A stretch of 64,000 nt of DNA from Linnemannia elongata (lineage: Eukaryota; Mortierellomycota; Mortierellomycetes; Mortierellales; Mortierellaceae), in assembly GCA_036320915.1 (NCBI GenBank), contig JAXBDG010000004.1:2294001-2358000 (forward strand). The letters are read 5' to 3'. This document shows positions 11,130 to 22,754 of this stretch, in pieces; position 1 is the first letter of the stretch, and each line of letters starts with the position of its first letter. The translations under genes were made by a program, and so were the position numbers. Below the pieces are notes generated by a model, which was given only the letters and a program-made list of their open reading frames with translations, made no database searches and was not told the DNA's origin.

Positions 11130-12439
11130 GTTGAAAGCTCACCCCAGAAGAAATAAGATGTCGAAGCTTTAGGCGTGTGGTTGATCACTTGGTGTGTTGG
11201 GTGGTTTCTCAAAATTAAAAATTTTCTTTGTCTCTCCCTGAACCCCATCCCTACACTCCCCTCCCTGCCTGTTTCTTACAATTCACCGTCATAGCATGAT
11301 TTGCAATGAGCAGCTGTACAGCTGGTTAACGGTGCAGTCATTCCTGTTCCTTTCCCAGACCGTGTCAGCCTGCAACGCCCTCCAGCGCCAGACAATGATG
11401 ATTTCGAGCAGCAGGGCGAATGTGATGGACCAGCGGACCAGGATGTTGTTCCTTGTTTGTATGGTCTGGACTGTCATTGGCGTTGGTTTCTTGGGATCTG
11501 ATGACGGTAACTCTCAGGATCCTTGCGTAAGTTTTTTTTCAGGATATGTGTGTGTGTTTTTTCTCTCTGGGAAAGGAAAGGTAAAGCAGAAAGGAAAGGA
11601 TTTTTTGAAGAGCCGAAAACTAACACGCGCTGTTTCGTTTATTTGTGGGGGTAGTCACCGACGAGTGACCCGATCTACAGCTTGTCGTTCAAGATTATCA
11701 TTTTCCACGTCGCCATGATTGGATTCTACTTCCTGGTAAGCTTTTCCTTACGCGATATCATATCAAATGAGAAACCAAAACGGGTCGAGCTGAATGAATT
11801 GACAAAGACTAACTCACAACATTTCTCGCTTTCACTCGATTTCAAATAGCCGTGTAGCTCGCTTCTACTGACAAGAGTGCTCCCAAACTCGATCTCATCA
11901 GGGCTGACCAGGACAGCAACAAAACCCATGATCGACAAACTGGCATCGACTCCCATGGTCGAGGGCATGTTTGGAGGCGATGCTGAAGAGGCTACCTGTG
12001 CAATCTGTTTAGGAGATTATAACCTGGACGAGACGATCCGGTTCTTACCCTGTCAACATCATTTTCATCTTGAGTGTGTCGATCAATGGTTGGCTACTGA
12101 CAAGAGCTGGTAAGGCGGTTCTCTTGGGATCGAGATGGGTTTGGTTTTGTTTGGCTTGGTTTAGTTTAGTTAATGAGCGGTGTTGTAGAGTACTAATGCC
12201 GTTTTCCTTTTTTTTGTGACGATTTGGATAGTCCGCTGTGCAAACACGATATCGACAAACCAATGAATATTCTCAACAGCCGGAGAAGCCCTATCACTCA
12301 TGCAAACAGCAACACTCACACCAACAGCAACGCTGGTGAGAATGACACTCACCACAATCACAATAGCGCAGGACCCTCTCATAGCACGAGCGGTAACAAT
12401 GTTGTTGGAATGGACGGATTCCAAGTCATCATCGTGTAA
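9199..12439 (+). CDS. Multi-pass membrane RING-H2 E3 ubiquitin ligase
   Basis: Probable membrane-anchored E3 ubiquitin ligase. Exons 9199-10718, 11000-11074, 11295-11526, 11655-11735, 11850-12109 and 12232-12439 join in phase to give 791 residues. The first 480 residues are disordered and rich in Ser, Thr, Pro, Asn and Gln. Hydrophobic stretches that could be membrane segments fall at about 510-530, 540-555, 585-605 and 616-643. The RING-H2 finger is at about 686-728: CAICLGDY, then PCQHHFHLECVDQWL, then CPLC joined across the last intron, giving C-x2-C-x14-C-x-H-x2-H-x2-C-x10-C-x2-C. An Asn/Ser/His-rich tail follows. I chose the ATG at 9199 because upstream in-frame sequence is the pyrimidine leader. 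AATAAA at 12684-12689. Substrates cannot be inferred; similar multi-TM RING-H2 proteins occur widely in fungi and plants. Confidence 0.85.
11085..11128. repeat. Poly-T homopolymer, 44 bp, in an intron
   Basis: An uninterrupted run of about 44 T within intron 2 of the RING-H2 gene, starting ten bases after the GT donor. It is much longer than a normal pyrimidine tract and sits at the donor rather than the acceptor end. Confidence 0.9.
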
Positions 12440-12762
12440 AGTCTTAATGCCCCGCCGTCCCTTTCCATTTACCTCACCCAAACATCCAGAAGTCTTTCAG
12501 CTACGTGCTACCCAAACGGCTAATTTGTACATAGTAACCATACCTTTGTTTTTCATCCCACGCCTTTGCATCGTACCATTATGCCATTTGCATGTGAGGT
12601 CGCTTTTTTCATCTTTTCTTCGCTTTTGATGCTCTTGTCATCTCATTCTTTCGTTTTCTATTTTACTTCTTTTCACTTGTACAAATAAATGAATTGGAAC
12701 TTGCTGCAGACACTTGAAAATCACAAAAAAAAAAAAAGAAAAAAAAAAAGTATAAAGCTTCC
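12440..12762. other. Convergent 3' intergenic region
   Basis: A 323-base gap between the stops of the plus-strand RING gene and the minus-strand large gene. It contains an AATAAA at 12684-12689 for the RING gene and A-rich runs at 12723-12750. No gene seen. Confidence 0.7.
12684..12689 (+). terminator. Candidate polyadenylation signal for the RING-H2 gene
   Basis: AATAAA 245 bases downstream of the stop codon at 12439, in a T-rich context, before the convergent neighbour. Confidence 0.5.
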
Positions 12763-15700
12763 CTAGCGACTTAGACTAGACCGATGCCCCTCCTTCGTTT
12801 CCGTGACCCACCTCTCAACGTCTTCAACTTGCCTCTCCAACTCTTCCATCGACAAAAGCGCGATCCCTGGAGGGTCACACCGGCTGGTTCGACCCTCGTA
12901 CTCACACAATGCCTCGAGCCCCCGCCAGAAGGTTAGCATTTCTCGTTCAATCCTCTCTACTTCTACCTGGGCTAGCGTCTTGGTCCCATCTGGATTCGTC
13001 ATTCGGACTCCGTAGGCGGGTAGCCCAGGTGCGATCATGGTCCCGAGCTTGTGGTGAAGGTCTGTCTCGTAGACTGCCGTCGGATCAAAACGACTGGTGG
13101 TACTGCTCGCGATGGCTGGACCCATGGATGTGGAGGCCAGGATGTGGTCGGGTAGTTCTGAGGGGAGGGGGTCTCGTTGGAGACCTGGGGCCGAGTACAG
13201 GATATCGTCGTCGGGGCTTCGGATACAGTAGGCTGGCGTTCTTCCTTGGTAGTGGTATTCTGAGGCGGTGCTGGTCGTGGATCCTTCCGTGAATGATGAT
13301 GTTGTCAAGGAGGAGGGTTGGGATTGAGGCGATAACCCTAACAGGTGCGAGAGCCGGCGTAATACTACCGGAGTTGATGTTGTCGGTGTTGCTGTAGAGC
13401 TGGCGACGATGGCTTGTTTCTGGAGGAAGGACGGAGGCTTTAGCATGCAACCAAAGCGAGGACTCTTAATTCGAGACAGGGCCGCCTCTGCTGAGTCTAC
13501 ACCGGCATCAGTATCAATTTCAGTATCGGCACCTGAGGTGGATGGAAGCGTGATCTTGTTCTTAAGAGGCGCGGCGGGTGGATCATCCTTTGGTGGGACC
13601 TCTGGAGGGATCTCTCTGATCTCATCATCTTGCCACCATGACGCCTTTCCTTTCAGCTGCTGTTGCTCCTCTTCCTGTTGTTGATGTTGTGGTTGTTGTT
13701 GTGGTTGTTGTTGTCGTTGTTGCAGTTTCTGCGGTTGCTCCAATTGGTCCCGCAATAACTTCAATGCCGCCATCCGCTCCTCCTGCTCCCTCTCCTGCCT
13801 CTCCCCAGCTTCAATCCTCCTCTTTCTCTCCGCTTCCTTCTGGCTCTCGATCTGCGCCAACCTCTTCTCCTCACTTCTCTGCCACGCCTTCTGTCGCTCA
13901 GAAATCGTGACCAACAGCCGCTCGGGTGTCAGAACAATCCCTCCCGCTTCCAATACAACAACTAGGTTCTGGAGGGTTTTCGAAAGACTGACCAGGGACT
14001 CGAGTGCCACCAGAGAGTTGGAACGGTTGTTGACGGTGTCGGTGAGGGCGCGAAGTTGGTGCCTGTGGAAGTAAGTTGATTCTTTGACTGTTATGGTGGA
14101 GACGCTGAATGAAATTGGGGTTGTTGTTGTTGGCGAGGAGGAAGGGGAAGGTGGTGGTGATGCAGTGCTGCTGTAATTGTTGGTCTCAGTGCTGTCAGAT
14201 TCTGCCGCTGCTGCCGCTGCGGCTTCGAGGGCTTTGGCCTCGAGGGCGCCATACGTTTTCAGAAAGTGCTTCCATCCGACCTGACAGATTTTGGGCTCCT
14301 CGGGCAGAAGTGTCCCTTGAGAAGTCGTCGAGCGTGCAGAGTTGGCCGACTGTGGCAGTGACAAGGACAGCGAGAGGGAGGATGGTGTGGTAGGGAATGT
14401 TGGGAGATCCGTCGTGAGCGGTCGTCGTGGCGGTTGTTCTGGTCCTGGTATCAGTGCCGATGAAGTAAAGGGGAAACGTTCGAGTGCAGGAGAGTTTGTT
14501 GCGGCTGTTGCTGTTGTAGCTGTAGTTGCTGTCGTGGTGCCGACGAGGGGAGACAATGAGAACAATTCATCCGAGGCGGGGTCTTGGATCAGCTCCTCGA
14601 TCATCACCCAGCCAGGATCTTGCTCGTCGTCGTCATGCCCGTCTTTATCGCCGTAGGTCTTCTTGCTCTTGTTCTTTTTAGACTTTGACAGGAACCGGGC
14701 CTTGAATTGGTTCTTCATCTGCCTGAAGCTGCCACTCTTCTCTGCAACAATAGCATCACGATCTCCCTGTGAGTCCGATACTGAAGCATCTACAAGTGAT
14801 GGTGCAACGGTGATTTGATTCGAAGTCAGACCAGAGGACACAACAGAGAACTGCTTCGGCGCGTTCAGACCCTGCGCAGGCGATAAGTCGGTAGCGAGCG
14901 AATCAGCCGTCAAGGAAGACATCAAAGATGTCGAGGTCGATGTAGACAAAATGTTGGGCGAGTTGGCTTCGACCAGTACCATATACCGGCTTCCGCAAGA
15001 GGATCCATGTTCGATCGCGTGGTTGAGTAACGGGTAGGGGACTGGGTGCTTGCCGTGAATGGAGATCGATCTTGCCGGCATCGTGAACTGTGCTGCAACA
15101 TGCACATCGTCTTCGTCGCATTCCTCGACACATGATCCCAGGGGTATAGCGGTAGCAGTAGGTGACGTGGCGGAGATGTTGCTATTGAATGTTGACAGCT
15201 TGCTGAATCTCTTGAATGGCCAAACCTTGCTTGCGGTCTTGTGCATCATGTTTTGGGCTTTGTTTCCTCCTCCACTCTCATTAATCTCGGTATTGTCGCT
15301 ACCATCGGTAGGCACGTTCCAAAAAGAGCTGCTCACCTTCTTGACAAACAACCCTTTCATATTCTCCTCATAGAGCGGCAAGAACCCAGCCTTCTGGAAA
15401 TTGGCCACCGCCACAACATCACGCCGCTTCCGGTCAGTCACCAGCGAGCCCTGAGCTGCCAGTTGTCCATGCGTGAACACCGACTCGATCCCTTCAAACA
15501 ACCCTGGAGGATCAGGGGGACTGAAGAAGGCCGTTTGCTGTGCGGGATTGCCGATCCGGACTGGAGCTTGCTTCCCGCGGTTACAATCCGCCTGGTGGTT
15601 CACCCGTGGGTTGTGAGAAAAGAGCATGTCCTTCTGGTGAACAAAACGCAGGATACGTGGGAGGATCTTGAGGAGATCTTTTGGGAACCGGTTCATGGAT

Positions 15701-18700
15701 CCGGGGGTTGAGTCGAGGCGTTCAAGAGCCACAAGGGCGTTGACGAGACGGGTGTACTCATAGTCGGCGACAGAGTTATAAACTGGCTTGCCGTCCTTGG
15801 CGTTGGCGGGCTCGACAAACTTCTTGGGCCAGGAAACCGTCTCTGTTCCTGTGGATGTTTTGAACGGATCCGATGAGGATGATGACGAAAAAGAAGAGGG
15901 ATCATCTGACATCTTGGCGACCAGACGATAAATCTCACCTCGCCCATCAAAAGACCTCTCTTGCGCACGCAAACTGCAATAAACCGAATCATCTGCATCA
16001 AAGCAACAGCTGGCACGTTGAACCACCGGTTGTTGACGAATAACAGTCGCCCCCGAAGGAAAACAAACATCGGGCCAGGTCTTGGGGCCAGAAGCCTTCA
16101 TGGGTCGGACATAAGGCGCTGTTCGCATACAACCCGACACAGAGATGGTCGATGATGGGCGGATAGCGAGCTTGGGCTTCTTGGGTTCCCTTACTCGGCG
16201 CATAGTTCCGGCGGCCAGCAGTTGGAGACTTGCGAGAATTGCAAGACTCGTAGACGTAGTTGGTTGGGACTGATGATGATGGTTCTTTTCGGGGTAGGAC
16301 ATGCGACGGCAAGCTTCGAGAGCGTCGCATTGGGTAGGGGGTGCACTGGTAAGTCTCTTTGCGACGCGCTGCAGCATGTCGCCTTGTAGGGTTTCTTGCC
16401 TCCTTGGGTCAAGCTGGGTGCGAGGAGTTAGTTCAACCTCTAAGTCGACGTTGGCTTGACTATCATCATTGGCAGCGGCGACAGCTGCGGCTGTGTTGGC
16501 GTCTGTGGCAACGGCAGAGGCTGAACTTTCAGGGACGGATGGAAAGGAGGACAGAGGAAGCCCTAGAACCTCGCCATCACTTATCTTGCGGTCGATTGTT
16601 TTCTTGTGCACGCGCATCAATAGGCTCGTACGCCTTGAATCCTTGACTGGGGCTAAGGAGGTTCGAATCGAAACCGGCGTAGGCGTAGAGGAAGAAGAAG
16701 CGCTGCAGGAGCTCTGAAAGGTTATGGACGATCCTGACTGGTGAACATCTTTGGCGGCGGTGGGGGCGATAGCGGTACCACCACTATCGGCTTGAAGCTT
16801 GTTGGTACTGCTGTCGATCATCTTGTACAAGAATGGCTCTCTTGCATCTGAACCGGTAGGCGATAATGTGGGTGGATTCTGGGCGGTGAAGGCCGCAGGG
16901 TGTTTGAAGGAGAGCTGCTCCCCCGCCTTCTCAGCATCCCTCCTACGAAGCTGATCCACAATAAGGTCTGAATAAAAGGAGCAGCAAAAAAGTAGGCGCA
17001 AAAAAAGACAAAAATTTAGTGGCGTCATTTACAAGAACCAGCCTCTTCCAAAACGAACATCATTCCAAGTCTTCAGAACTTGATCTCAATGATGGGAAGA
17101 GTGATGAGAATCCTTACCGAACCGATTATAGGGCTTGGAAACCTCATCGACGACCTTTGAACTTCCATCGTCCGTGTGAACCCTGCGATGAATCGAGAAT
17201 CCTGAGACCCTCAAGGAACAGGACGCCGAGCGCATTTCGTATATCGCCTGTGGAGAGGGGGGGGGGGGAAGACGAGCGCGTTCACCATGATTAAAAGGAG
17301 AGCAAAAAAAAGAATGATGAACATAAGGAATCATGATTGTAACAAAGTCGTCCTTCCTCGCCAAAAGAAAAAGTACGTTCAGGCTACTTTCACAGGCACA
17401 AGAAAGGTGACAAGGAAAACAACCAGGGCAATAAAGAAACGCCGAAAAGCACGAGAAAGAAAGAAATTGCGCAACGAAACTAAATTGCATATCTATTTCT
17501 TTACCTTGGCAACGCTTCTACTAATCGCAATCTGCTGGGATTCTTTAATCTGGAACTCTTCCAGGGGCCCCTGGTAAAGAACCCCTTCCGCTGGGAGTTC
17601 CATCAAGATAAAACCGAGAATCCCGTACTTTTCAACACCAGTTACTTCAGCACCTTCGCTATCACCACATCCAGGCGGTTGAGTAGGACGGTCAAGAGGG
17701 AGCGAGTATCCAAGGACATTGGGTGTAGTTGTGCGGCGCCTATATACCACACACACCACCACCACCACCGAACACATAGCAACAACGCACAAACAACAAA
17801 ACAAAGAGTTCAAACGAAGGCATAAAAGGAACGGCGGGTAAGTGAAAAGGTTGAGGACAAGGCTTTTGCTAGTTCATTATCTTCACAAGAGAAACGACAA
17901 AGAAAAGACACGCCTCAGATTCACGACGACAAGGGCAAGACTGACATGAAGCGACTTATGAAAGTAATAAACAAGCAACAGCTCTTACAGGAACTTCTGG
18001 GCCCATTCAATGGCACCGAGCTCGTGCTCCATGACACTCTGAACAATCGTCCTCATCACGGCTCTCGTGGCCAGCGGCGATGGCTGGTTGTTGTTTCGGG
18101 CATCTGTTCGTGTCGCGGCATGCTTGAAGGGCGTCTTATTGGGGAAAACTTTCAACAGGTACTTGGGTGGCAACTTGTGCTTCTGTTTCTGCTGTTGCTG
18201 CTGCCCAGAAGAAGAGGCCAGGTGGACGGCACTGTGGGCAGAAGTTGTGAGGATATAGACCTTGGAGAGGACGTCACGGTCGCTGTCAAAGGGGTCGACA
18301 GTTGCCTTCACACTCGGCGAACTGCTGCTGCTACTGTTGTTACTGACATCAAGGTCGACAGAACCAGCATAGCTGAGTCGGTGCAAGAAGGGGACGTTCG
18401 CGAAAAAGGTGCGAGACTGTGGTGGAATCGGCTGGACCAGCTTGATGAAAGAAGACTTTGCTTCGTTCTGTTCGGTAGAAGCTGGAAGCTGTGAGGCCGA
18501 GGAAAGTGAGTCGGAGACGGCACAAGGTGCTGTCGACGTGGCCTGGAGAAGACTCTGCCGCTGGCCTTGCGGAGTAGACGAAGAAGAAGCCAAAGACAGA
18601 GAATTCGAAGACGACGACAATGTTTGCTGAACTTCATGACTAGACAAGACGTCGGTGCAAGGAAGGCGGACGTTCGAGCAGCGGAGTACTTCCAAGATGT

Positions 18701-18938
18701 TCGCCGGGGTAGGCTCCCACGTTCTAACGAGCGGAGTCACCTCTTCTCGCAGGTTGTGGTGAGTCTGAGTCTCAACCGCTTCAGATGGTGATGAATAGTG
18801 GGAGGCCGTTGAAGGCTGAGGAGGTTGAACAGGAATAAGGGGAGGAATTGGGGGGAGGGGTGCGGTGGGAGGGTTACCGAGAGCGTGTAAAATAGCGGAG
18901 GTGAGGTGCCGAGAGGGGTTGGCTCGACGCGTGTCCAT
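12763..18938 (-). CDS. Large protein of unknown function (1,839 residues), Ser/Gln-rich with coiled coil
   Basis: I do not recognise this protein. Exons complement 17989-18938, 17505-17739, 17118-17247 and 12763-16967 have GT-AG ends and fit in phase across all three introns, so I treat them as one gene rather than two. Residues 1-225 are Ser/Pro-rich. About 230-480 look folded: KYLLKVFPN, then a helical stretch ending EWAQKF across intron 1, then YGILGFILMELPAEG, resembling in order a kinase beta-3 strand and hinge, but no HRD or DFG is visible. A second ordered part lies near 760-830 (DYEYTRLVNALVALERLD). A charged coiled coil with a long Gln run is near 1480-1560, followed by PPEVPPKDDPPAAP. 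The last 110 residues are ordered, ending in EMLTFWRGLEALCEYEG and a short helix. The start at 18938 has a good context (CCATGG); another in-frame ATG lies at 18968. Confidence 0.75.
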
Positions 18939-19706
18939 GGTTGAAGGGCAAGTGAGTTGCTTTTGCATACGCTATTATGTGGTTGTTTGTTGTGGTTGAG
19001 GTTGCTTTTGAGAGGAAGGAGATGAGAGTAAATAAAGAAAAAAAAAGGTGTGATAGTTCGATGGAATGGAGGAGAATAAAAAATGAAGGAGCAGGACGAG
19101 GTTGTCGTGCATAGACGGACGCGCCTTAAATGTGCCTGGGACCTCCGTCCCTTTTCTGCAAGGTATATAAGTGAACGGTGAGGGTACATCTGTGTGTGTC
19201 CATGATATAGTCGTCAAGGTAACGCGACAAAAAGGAGGTAGCAAAATTTGGTGGCGTAAATAATAATGAAATTACTATTTTCCGTCATTGTCGTTGTATG
19301 AAAATCTGCACAAAGAACACGGCTTTGAATTGTGACCAAACACATATGTCGACTGCAGTTACATAGCGTTTCTGGGTTTTGAAACAAGAGTCTTTGCAAA
19401 GGACATTCTTGGATTGACGCATTAGACAGTCAAAACAACAGCAATAAAGAAGTACGATGACGCAAAGTTGTAGGGTGATTTGGACAAAAAAATCCTAAAA
19501 GACATGGCTGCTTTACTGTGACACTATGATAATATGGTACAATGATGTGTTTTGTGAAAGTGTACAAGAAAGACAAAGAGTCTGTGAACTGTTGGCTGTT
19601 CGTACAAGGGGAGGTTTTGGAAATAAAAGACAAAGAAAAAATAGAAAAAAAAAACATAGTAGAGAAGGAGCTACGAAGAGCGAGAAGGAGCAAGAAAAAA
19701 TAGCGC
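18939..19706. other. Intergenic region between two minus-strand genes
   Basis: No gene seen. Bases 18970-19080 are purine-rich on the plus strand, the leader side of the large unknown gene. Sequence near 19150-19200 includes TATATAAG and CACACACAGA on opposite strands. The remainder up to 19700 is A-rich 3' flank of the homeodomain gene. Confidence 0.55.
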
Positions 19707-22700
19707 TCAACGACCCCAACCAAGGCCGGCCAAGACGTTGGCGCACTCGATCTCATCCATGTTCATATCGTCTGACTCTACCGCGGCTGCGGCTACTCCA
19801 GACAGTGGTGACGATGACTTGTCCGCAGGAAGAACTCCACCCCAGCTGTGGTTCCTCTCAAGAATGGGAAAACTGGCAGGGGCCCGGCGTGAGGCTTGCT
19901 CCAGCTCCACACCGTACTCCCTGGTAGGCGAAGAGGTAATAAGCGACATAGACGTCCTCAACACCTTCCGAGGCATCTTGTGAACTCCGCTCCAGCTATC
20001 CTGTGAATGCTGTCTCTGTCTTTGGTGGTGCTGCTGGGACGACTTTTGCTCCAACCCCAGGTCAAACGACTTTGCAAATGTCTTGGTCAGGCTCGCTCGC
20101 TTCTTGGCCTGCTCTCGGAAATCCTCCTCGTCCGTCTCGTCACCGTTGGTGGGTGTCATCTGGGCCCTGGCAGTTCGCTTCTGTGCTTGGTGGGTCAATG
20201 TCTTTCTTGAAGGGAAGGGGTGAGGCTCCTGCTGATGCTGTTGTTGTTGTTGTTGTTGTGGCTGTTGTACATGTTTCCAAGATGACGTGGAGACCTTGTT
20301 CCGTTTCTCATCCTCGGTGTCAGAGTCAAAGAGGTTCTGACCGATAGTAAGTCGTCTGGCTCGCATGGCTGGTTGTCCAGTGGTTGCTCGAGTGATAGTG
20401 ACGGTAGGGGTGGCAGAGGTGGTAGCTGGGGTAGGGGTACTGACAACTGACGATAAAGAGCTGGTCAGCTTGGATTGTGACTGAATCCTCTTGAAACCGT
20501 TGCCCATGACCAACTGCAATCGACGGGCCAATTCGGCAGTGGTAATCCCCGTGGAGGACAGAGTGGATGTCGTAGTAGAGGGAAGTACCGAGGCAAGGAA
20601 TGACTTTGATGCTCTGTTAGCGACGCTATCGATAGTGTGTTTGCCAGTCCTAGAGAGTGCTGACTGCTTAAAGTTACTGGGGGCTGGTCGATGGTGCGAA
20701 TGGGATTGGTGCTGCTGCTTTTGGCGATTAAGAACCTGCTCCATCAGAGACATTGTCCGGGGGTAGGGTGGGCCGTAGCGATTGGATGTCGAATTCGAGA
20801 GTGGCTCTGGCATGGAACGGTGCTTTCGGGCAGTCTTCAGAGCAGCAGATCGTGGGTACGACTGTGATGATATAGAAAGAAGCTGAGGAGTACAGTCGGT
20901 TCCTGAGGAAGAGGATGGGATGGTTGGCGTTGACAAGGATCGAGGTGGCGCGACCAGTACTGACTTTGAGGCCGGGAAGAAGGTCGTTCCGGATGGTGAG
21001 TTCCCTGTAAGTGATGACGATGAGTTGAGAATGGGCTTTGTTGACTTCTCGGACCAGGTAGCCATCACAGGATCGTTGCCTTGGCCAGACCTTCGTTTGG
21101 CTTCCTGTAACAACATGTTCAAGTGACGGTCGGCAGTCTTGACATCTGTCAGCTCCTGGGTATTCCTGGTCACAGTCAGCCTCTTGCGTAAAGTCTCCTC
21201 AGGCTCCTCGGCTTTGACCGCAACAAGACGATCGCTCTCCACCGCAGAGTTCTTGGCGGATCCATGATATGCCTCAGGAGATGGGGATTTGAGTAAGGCA
21301 ACAGGTCTCGATGGAGGAGACGACAAAGGCGAAGTCAGAGGCGACAGAGCAGGCGGTAAAGCAGAGCAGGTATCAGCGCGAGCCAACGATGGTGACCTCA
21401 TCAAGGAACTGGTAGGAGGCGAGGAGGACTTCAAATCGGAGCAAGATCTTGAACCGAGTTTCGAGATATGCCCGTGTCCATGCGAAGGTAAAAGGACAGG
21501 AGAAGCTGACATGTTGGAATCGCCTGACAATCGCCGATGCGACTCACTGCCACCATAACTGCTGCGTTCACCATCCGATCGGGACAGGTCGTCCTCAGAC
21601 CCTCCTGGGTGCACGCCACCAATTCCGTTTCCCGAGACAGACTTTTTCCTAAGTGTCTGTCGTCTGTTCTGGAACCAGATCTGCACGGCCCGGACGCTCA
21701 TGCCAAGTCGCTCTCCCAGCTCCTGTCGTGTTGCTGCGTCTGGTAATAGGTTCTTGGCAAAGGCATCTTCCAGAATCTCGAGCTCCTCGCGGTTGGTTCT
21801 CCTCCTTCTCTTACGTGGCTGTCCGTTTGGAGACGTACTGAAGTGTGAAGGGATAGCGTTGACCCAGTTGAGTGTCTTCCTGGGAGCACTTGATGTGGTC
21901 TTGTCGAATGGGTGGAACGACTGTTGGTGATGGTGTTGTTGGTGGTGTGCTCGATGTGGTTGCTTCTGACTGGACATGCTACCGCTGTGATTCCCGTTCA
22001 ACTCCAATGTAGAATCAAGTTCGAAACTGGATTCCAGAGGGTCGTGAGGCTCCTGAAACTCTTGGGAGGAGGGCGGCGTCATGGGAAGGTCCGTCGACTC
22101 GATCTTGACTACAGTGTCCTCTTCCTGCTGCTGAAACGACGTTGATTTGAATCGGAAAAGTGGTGTTGAAGTAGGGCAAGGGTTGTTGCGGATGCTAGAG
22201 AAACCTGGCTCCTGGTTGGTTGAGGGAGGAGATGGCAAAGATGTTGAAAGGACAGGACAAGCGAAAGTCTCTGTAACAGGTGTCGACACCGGCAAAGACG
22301 CGTTGCGTAATGGCGTTGATGGTACGCTCTGTGCTGTTGTTGATATTATTGTCGTTGTTGTTGCTGTTGTTATTGTGGCTAGTGATGCTGAGGCAGCAGT
22401 CTGTGCAAGTAAAGTGGAGATCCCGACCGAGATGGATGTCGCCGATATCCCTGAGGAGGCTGCTGTTGGAAGGATTGAGGACGACATAGTACCCTCCTGC
22501 ATATGTCTGATCTGGTTGATTTGGTTAATCTGATTAATCTCTTCAGCCAGCTTGAGGGAAGGTGCGTAGTCGGAAGAGGGCTCCAGGACTGGGGATATCG
22601 AAGGGACAAGCTGAGACCTGTCGTCGGTCTCCTGCTGAACGTTGTTGGCTGTCTCCCAGTCAAAAGTCTCGACCGCCTTCTGCATAACGGGCACAGTCAT

Positions 22701-22754
22701 GATGGGTGTTTGTCCCGTGGTGGGAGGTGGAATAGTTGTCGAGGTTCTCGACAT
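19707..22754 (-). CDS. Homeodomain transcription factor, intronless
   Basis: Probable nuclear DNA-binding regulator. A single open frame of 1,015 residues starts at the ATG of MSRTSTT (22754). The homeodomain lies at about residues 310-370, encoded at about 21645-21830: a basic arm RKRRRRTNREE, helix 1 LEILEDAF, helix 2 TRQELGERLG and recognition helix VRAVQIWFQNRRQTLRKK. W48, F49, Q50, N51 and R53 equivalents are present, and the 60-residue spacing is that of a typical, not TALE-type, homeodomain. The rest is Ser/Thr/Pro-rich and disordered, with His/Gln runs upstream of the domain (about 280) and a poly-Gln run in the C-terminal half. Just upstream of the start, on the coding strand, 'cttttag' is a plausible acceptor for a 5' UTR intron. 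Related fungal proteins often regulate differentiation, but the target here is unknown. Confidence 0.93.
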   Translation of the reverse strand: MSRTSTTIPPPTTGQTPIMTVPVMQKAVETFDWETANNVQQETDDRSQLVPSISPVLEPSSDYAPSLKLAEEINQINQINQIRHMQEGTMSSSILPTAASSGISATSISVGISTLLAQTAASASLATITTATTTTIISTTAQSVPSTPLRNASLPVSTPVTETFACPVLSTSLPSPPSTNQEPGFSSIRNNPCPTSTPLFRFKSTSFQQQEEDTVVKIESTDLPMTPPSSQEFQEPHDPLESSFELDSTLELNGNHSGSMSSQKQPHRAHHQQHHHQQSFHPFDKTTSSAPRKTLNWVNAIPSHFSTSPNGQPRKRRRRTNREELEILEDAFAKNLLPDAATRQELGERLGMSVRAVQIWFQNRRQTLRKKSVSGNGIGGVHPGGSEDDLSRSDGERSSYGGSESHRRLSGDSNMSASPVLLPSHGHGHISKLGSRSCSDLKSSSPPTSSLMRSPSLARADTCSALPPALSPLTSPLSSPPSRPVALLKSPSPEAYHGSAKNSAVESDRLVAVKAEEPEETLRKRLTVTRNTQELTDVKTADRHLNMLLQEAKRRSGQGNDPVMATWSEKSTKPILNSSSSLTGNSPSGTTFFPASKSVLVAPPRSLSTPTIPSSSSGTDCTPQLLSISSQSYPRSAALKTARKHRSMPEPLSNSTSNRYGPPYPRTMSLMEQVLNRQKQQHQSHSHHRPAPSNFKQSALSRTGKHTIDSVANRASKSFLASVLPSTTTSTLSSTGITTAELARRLQLVMGNGFKRIQSQSKLTSSLSSVVSTPTPATTSATPTVTITRATTGQPAMRARRLTIGQNLFDSDTEDEKRNKVSTSSWKHVQQPQQQQQQQHQQEPHPFPSRKTLTHQAQKRTARAQMTPTNGDETDEEDFREQAKKRASLTKTFAKSFDLGLEQKSSQQHHQRQRQHSQDSWSGVHKMPRKVLRTSMSLITSSPTREYGVELEQASRRAPASFPILERNHSWGGVLPADKSSSPLSGVAAAAVESDDMNMDEIECANVLAGLGWGR

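Noticed and set aside
12763..17028. The last exon of the large unknown gene read as a complete 1,421-residue protein starting at 17028
   Set aside because: The first 20 residues come from intron sequence before the acceptor at 16968-16970; upstream exons join in phase and extend the protein.
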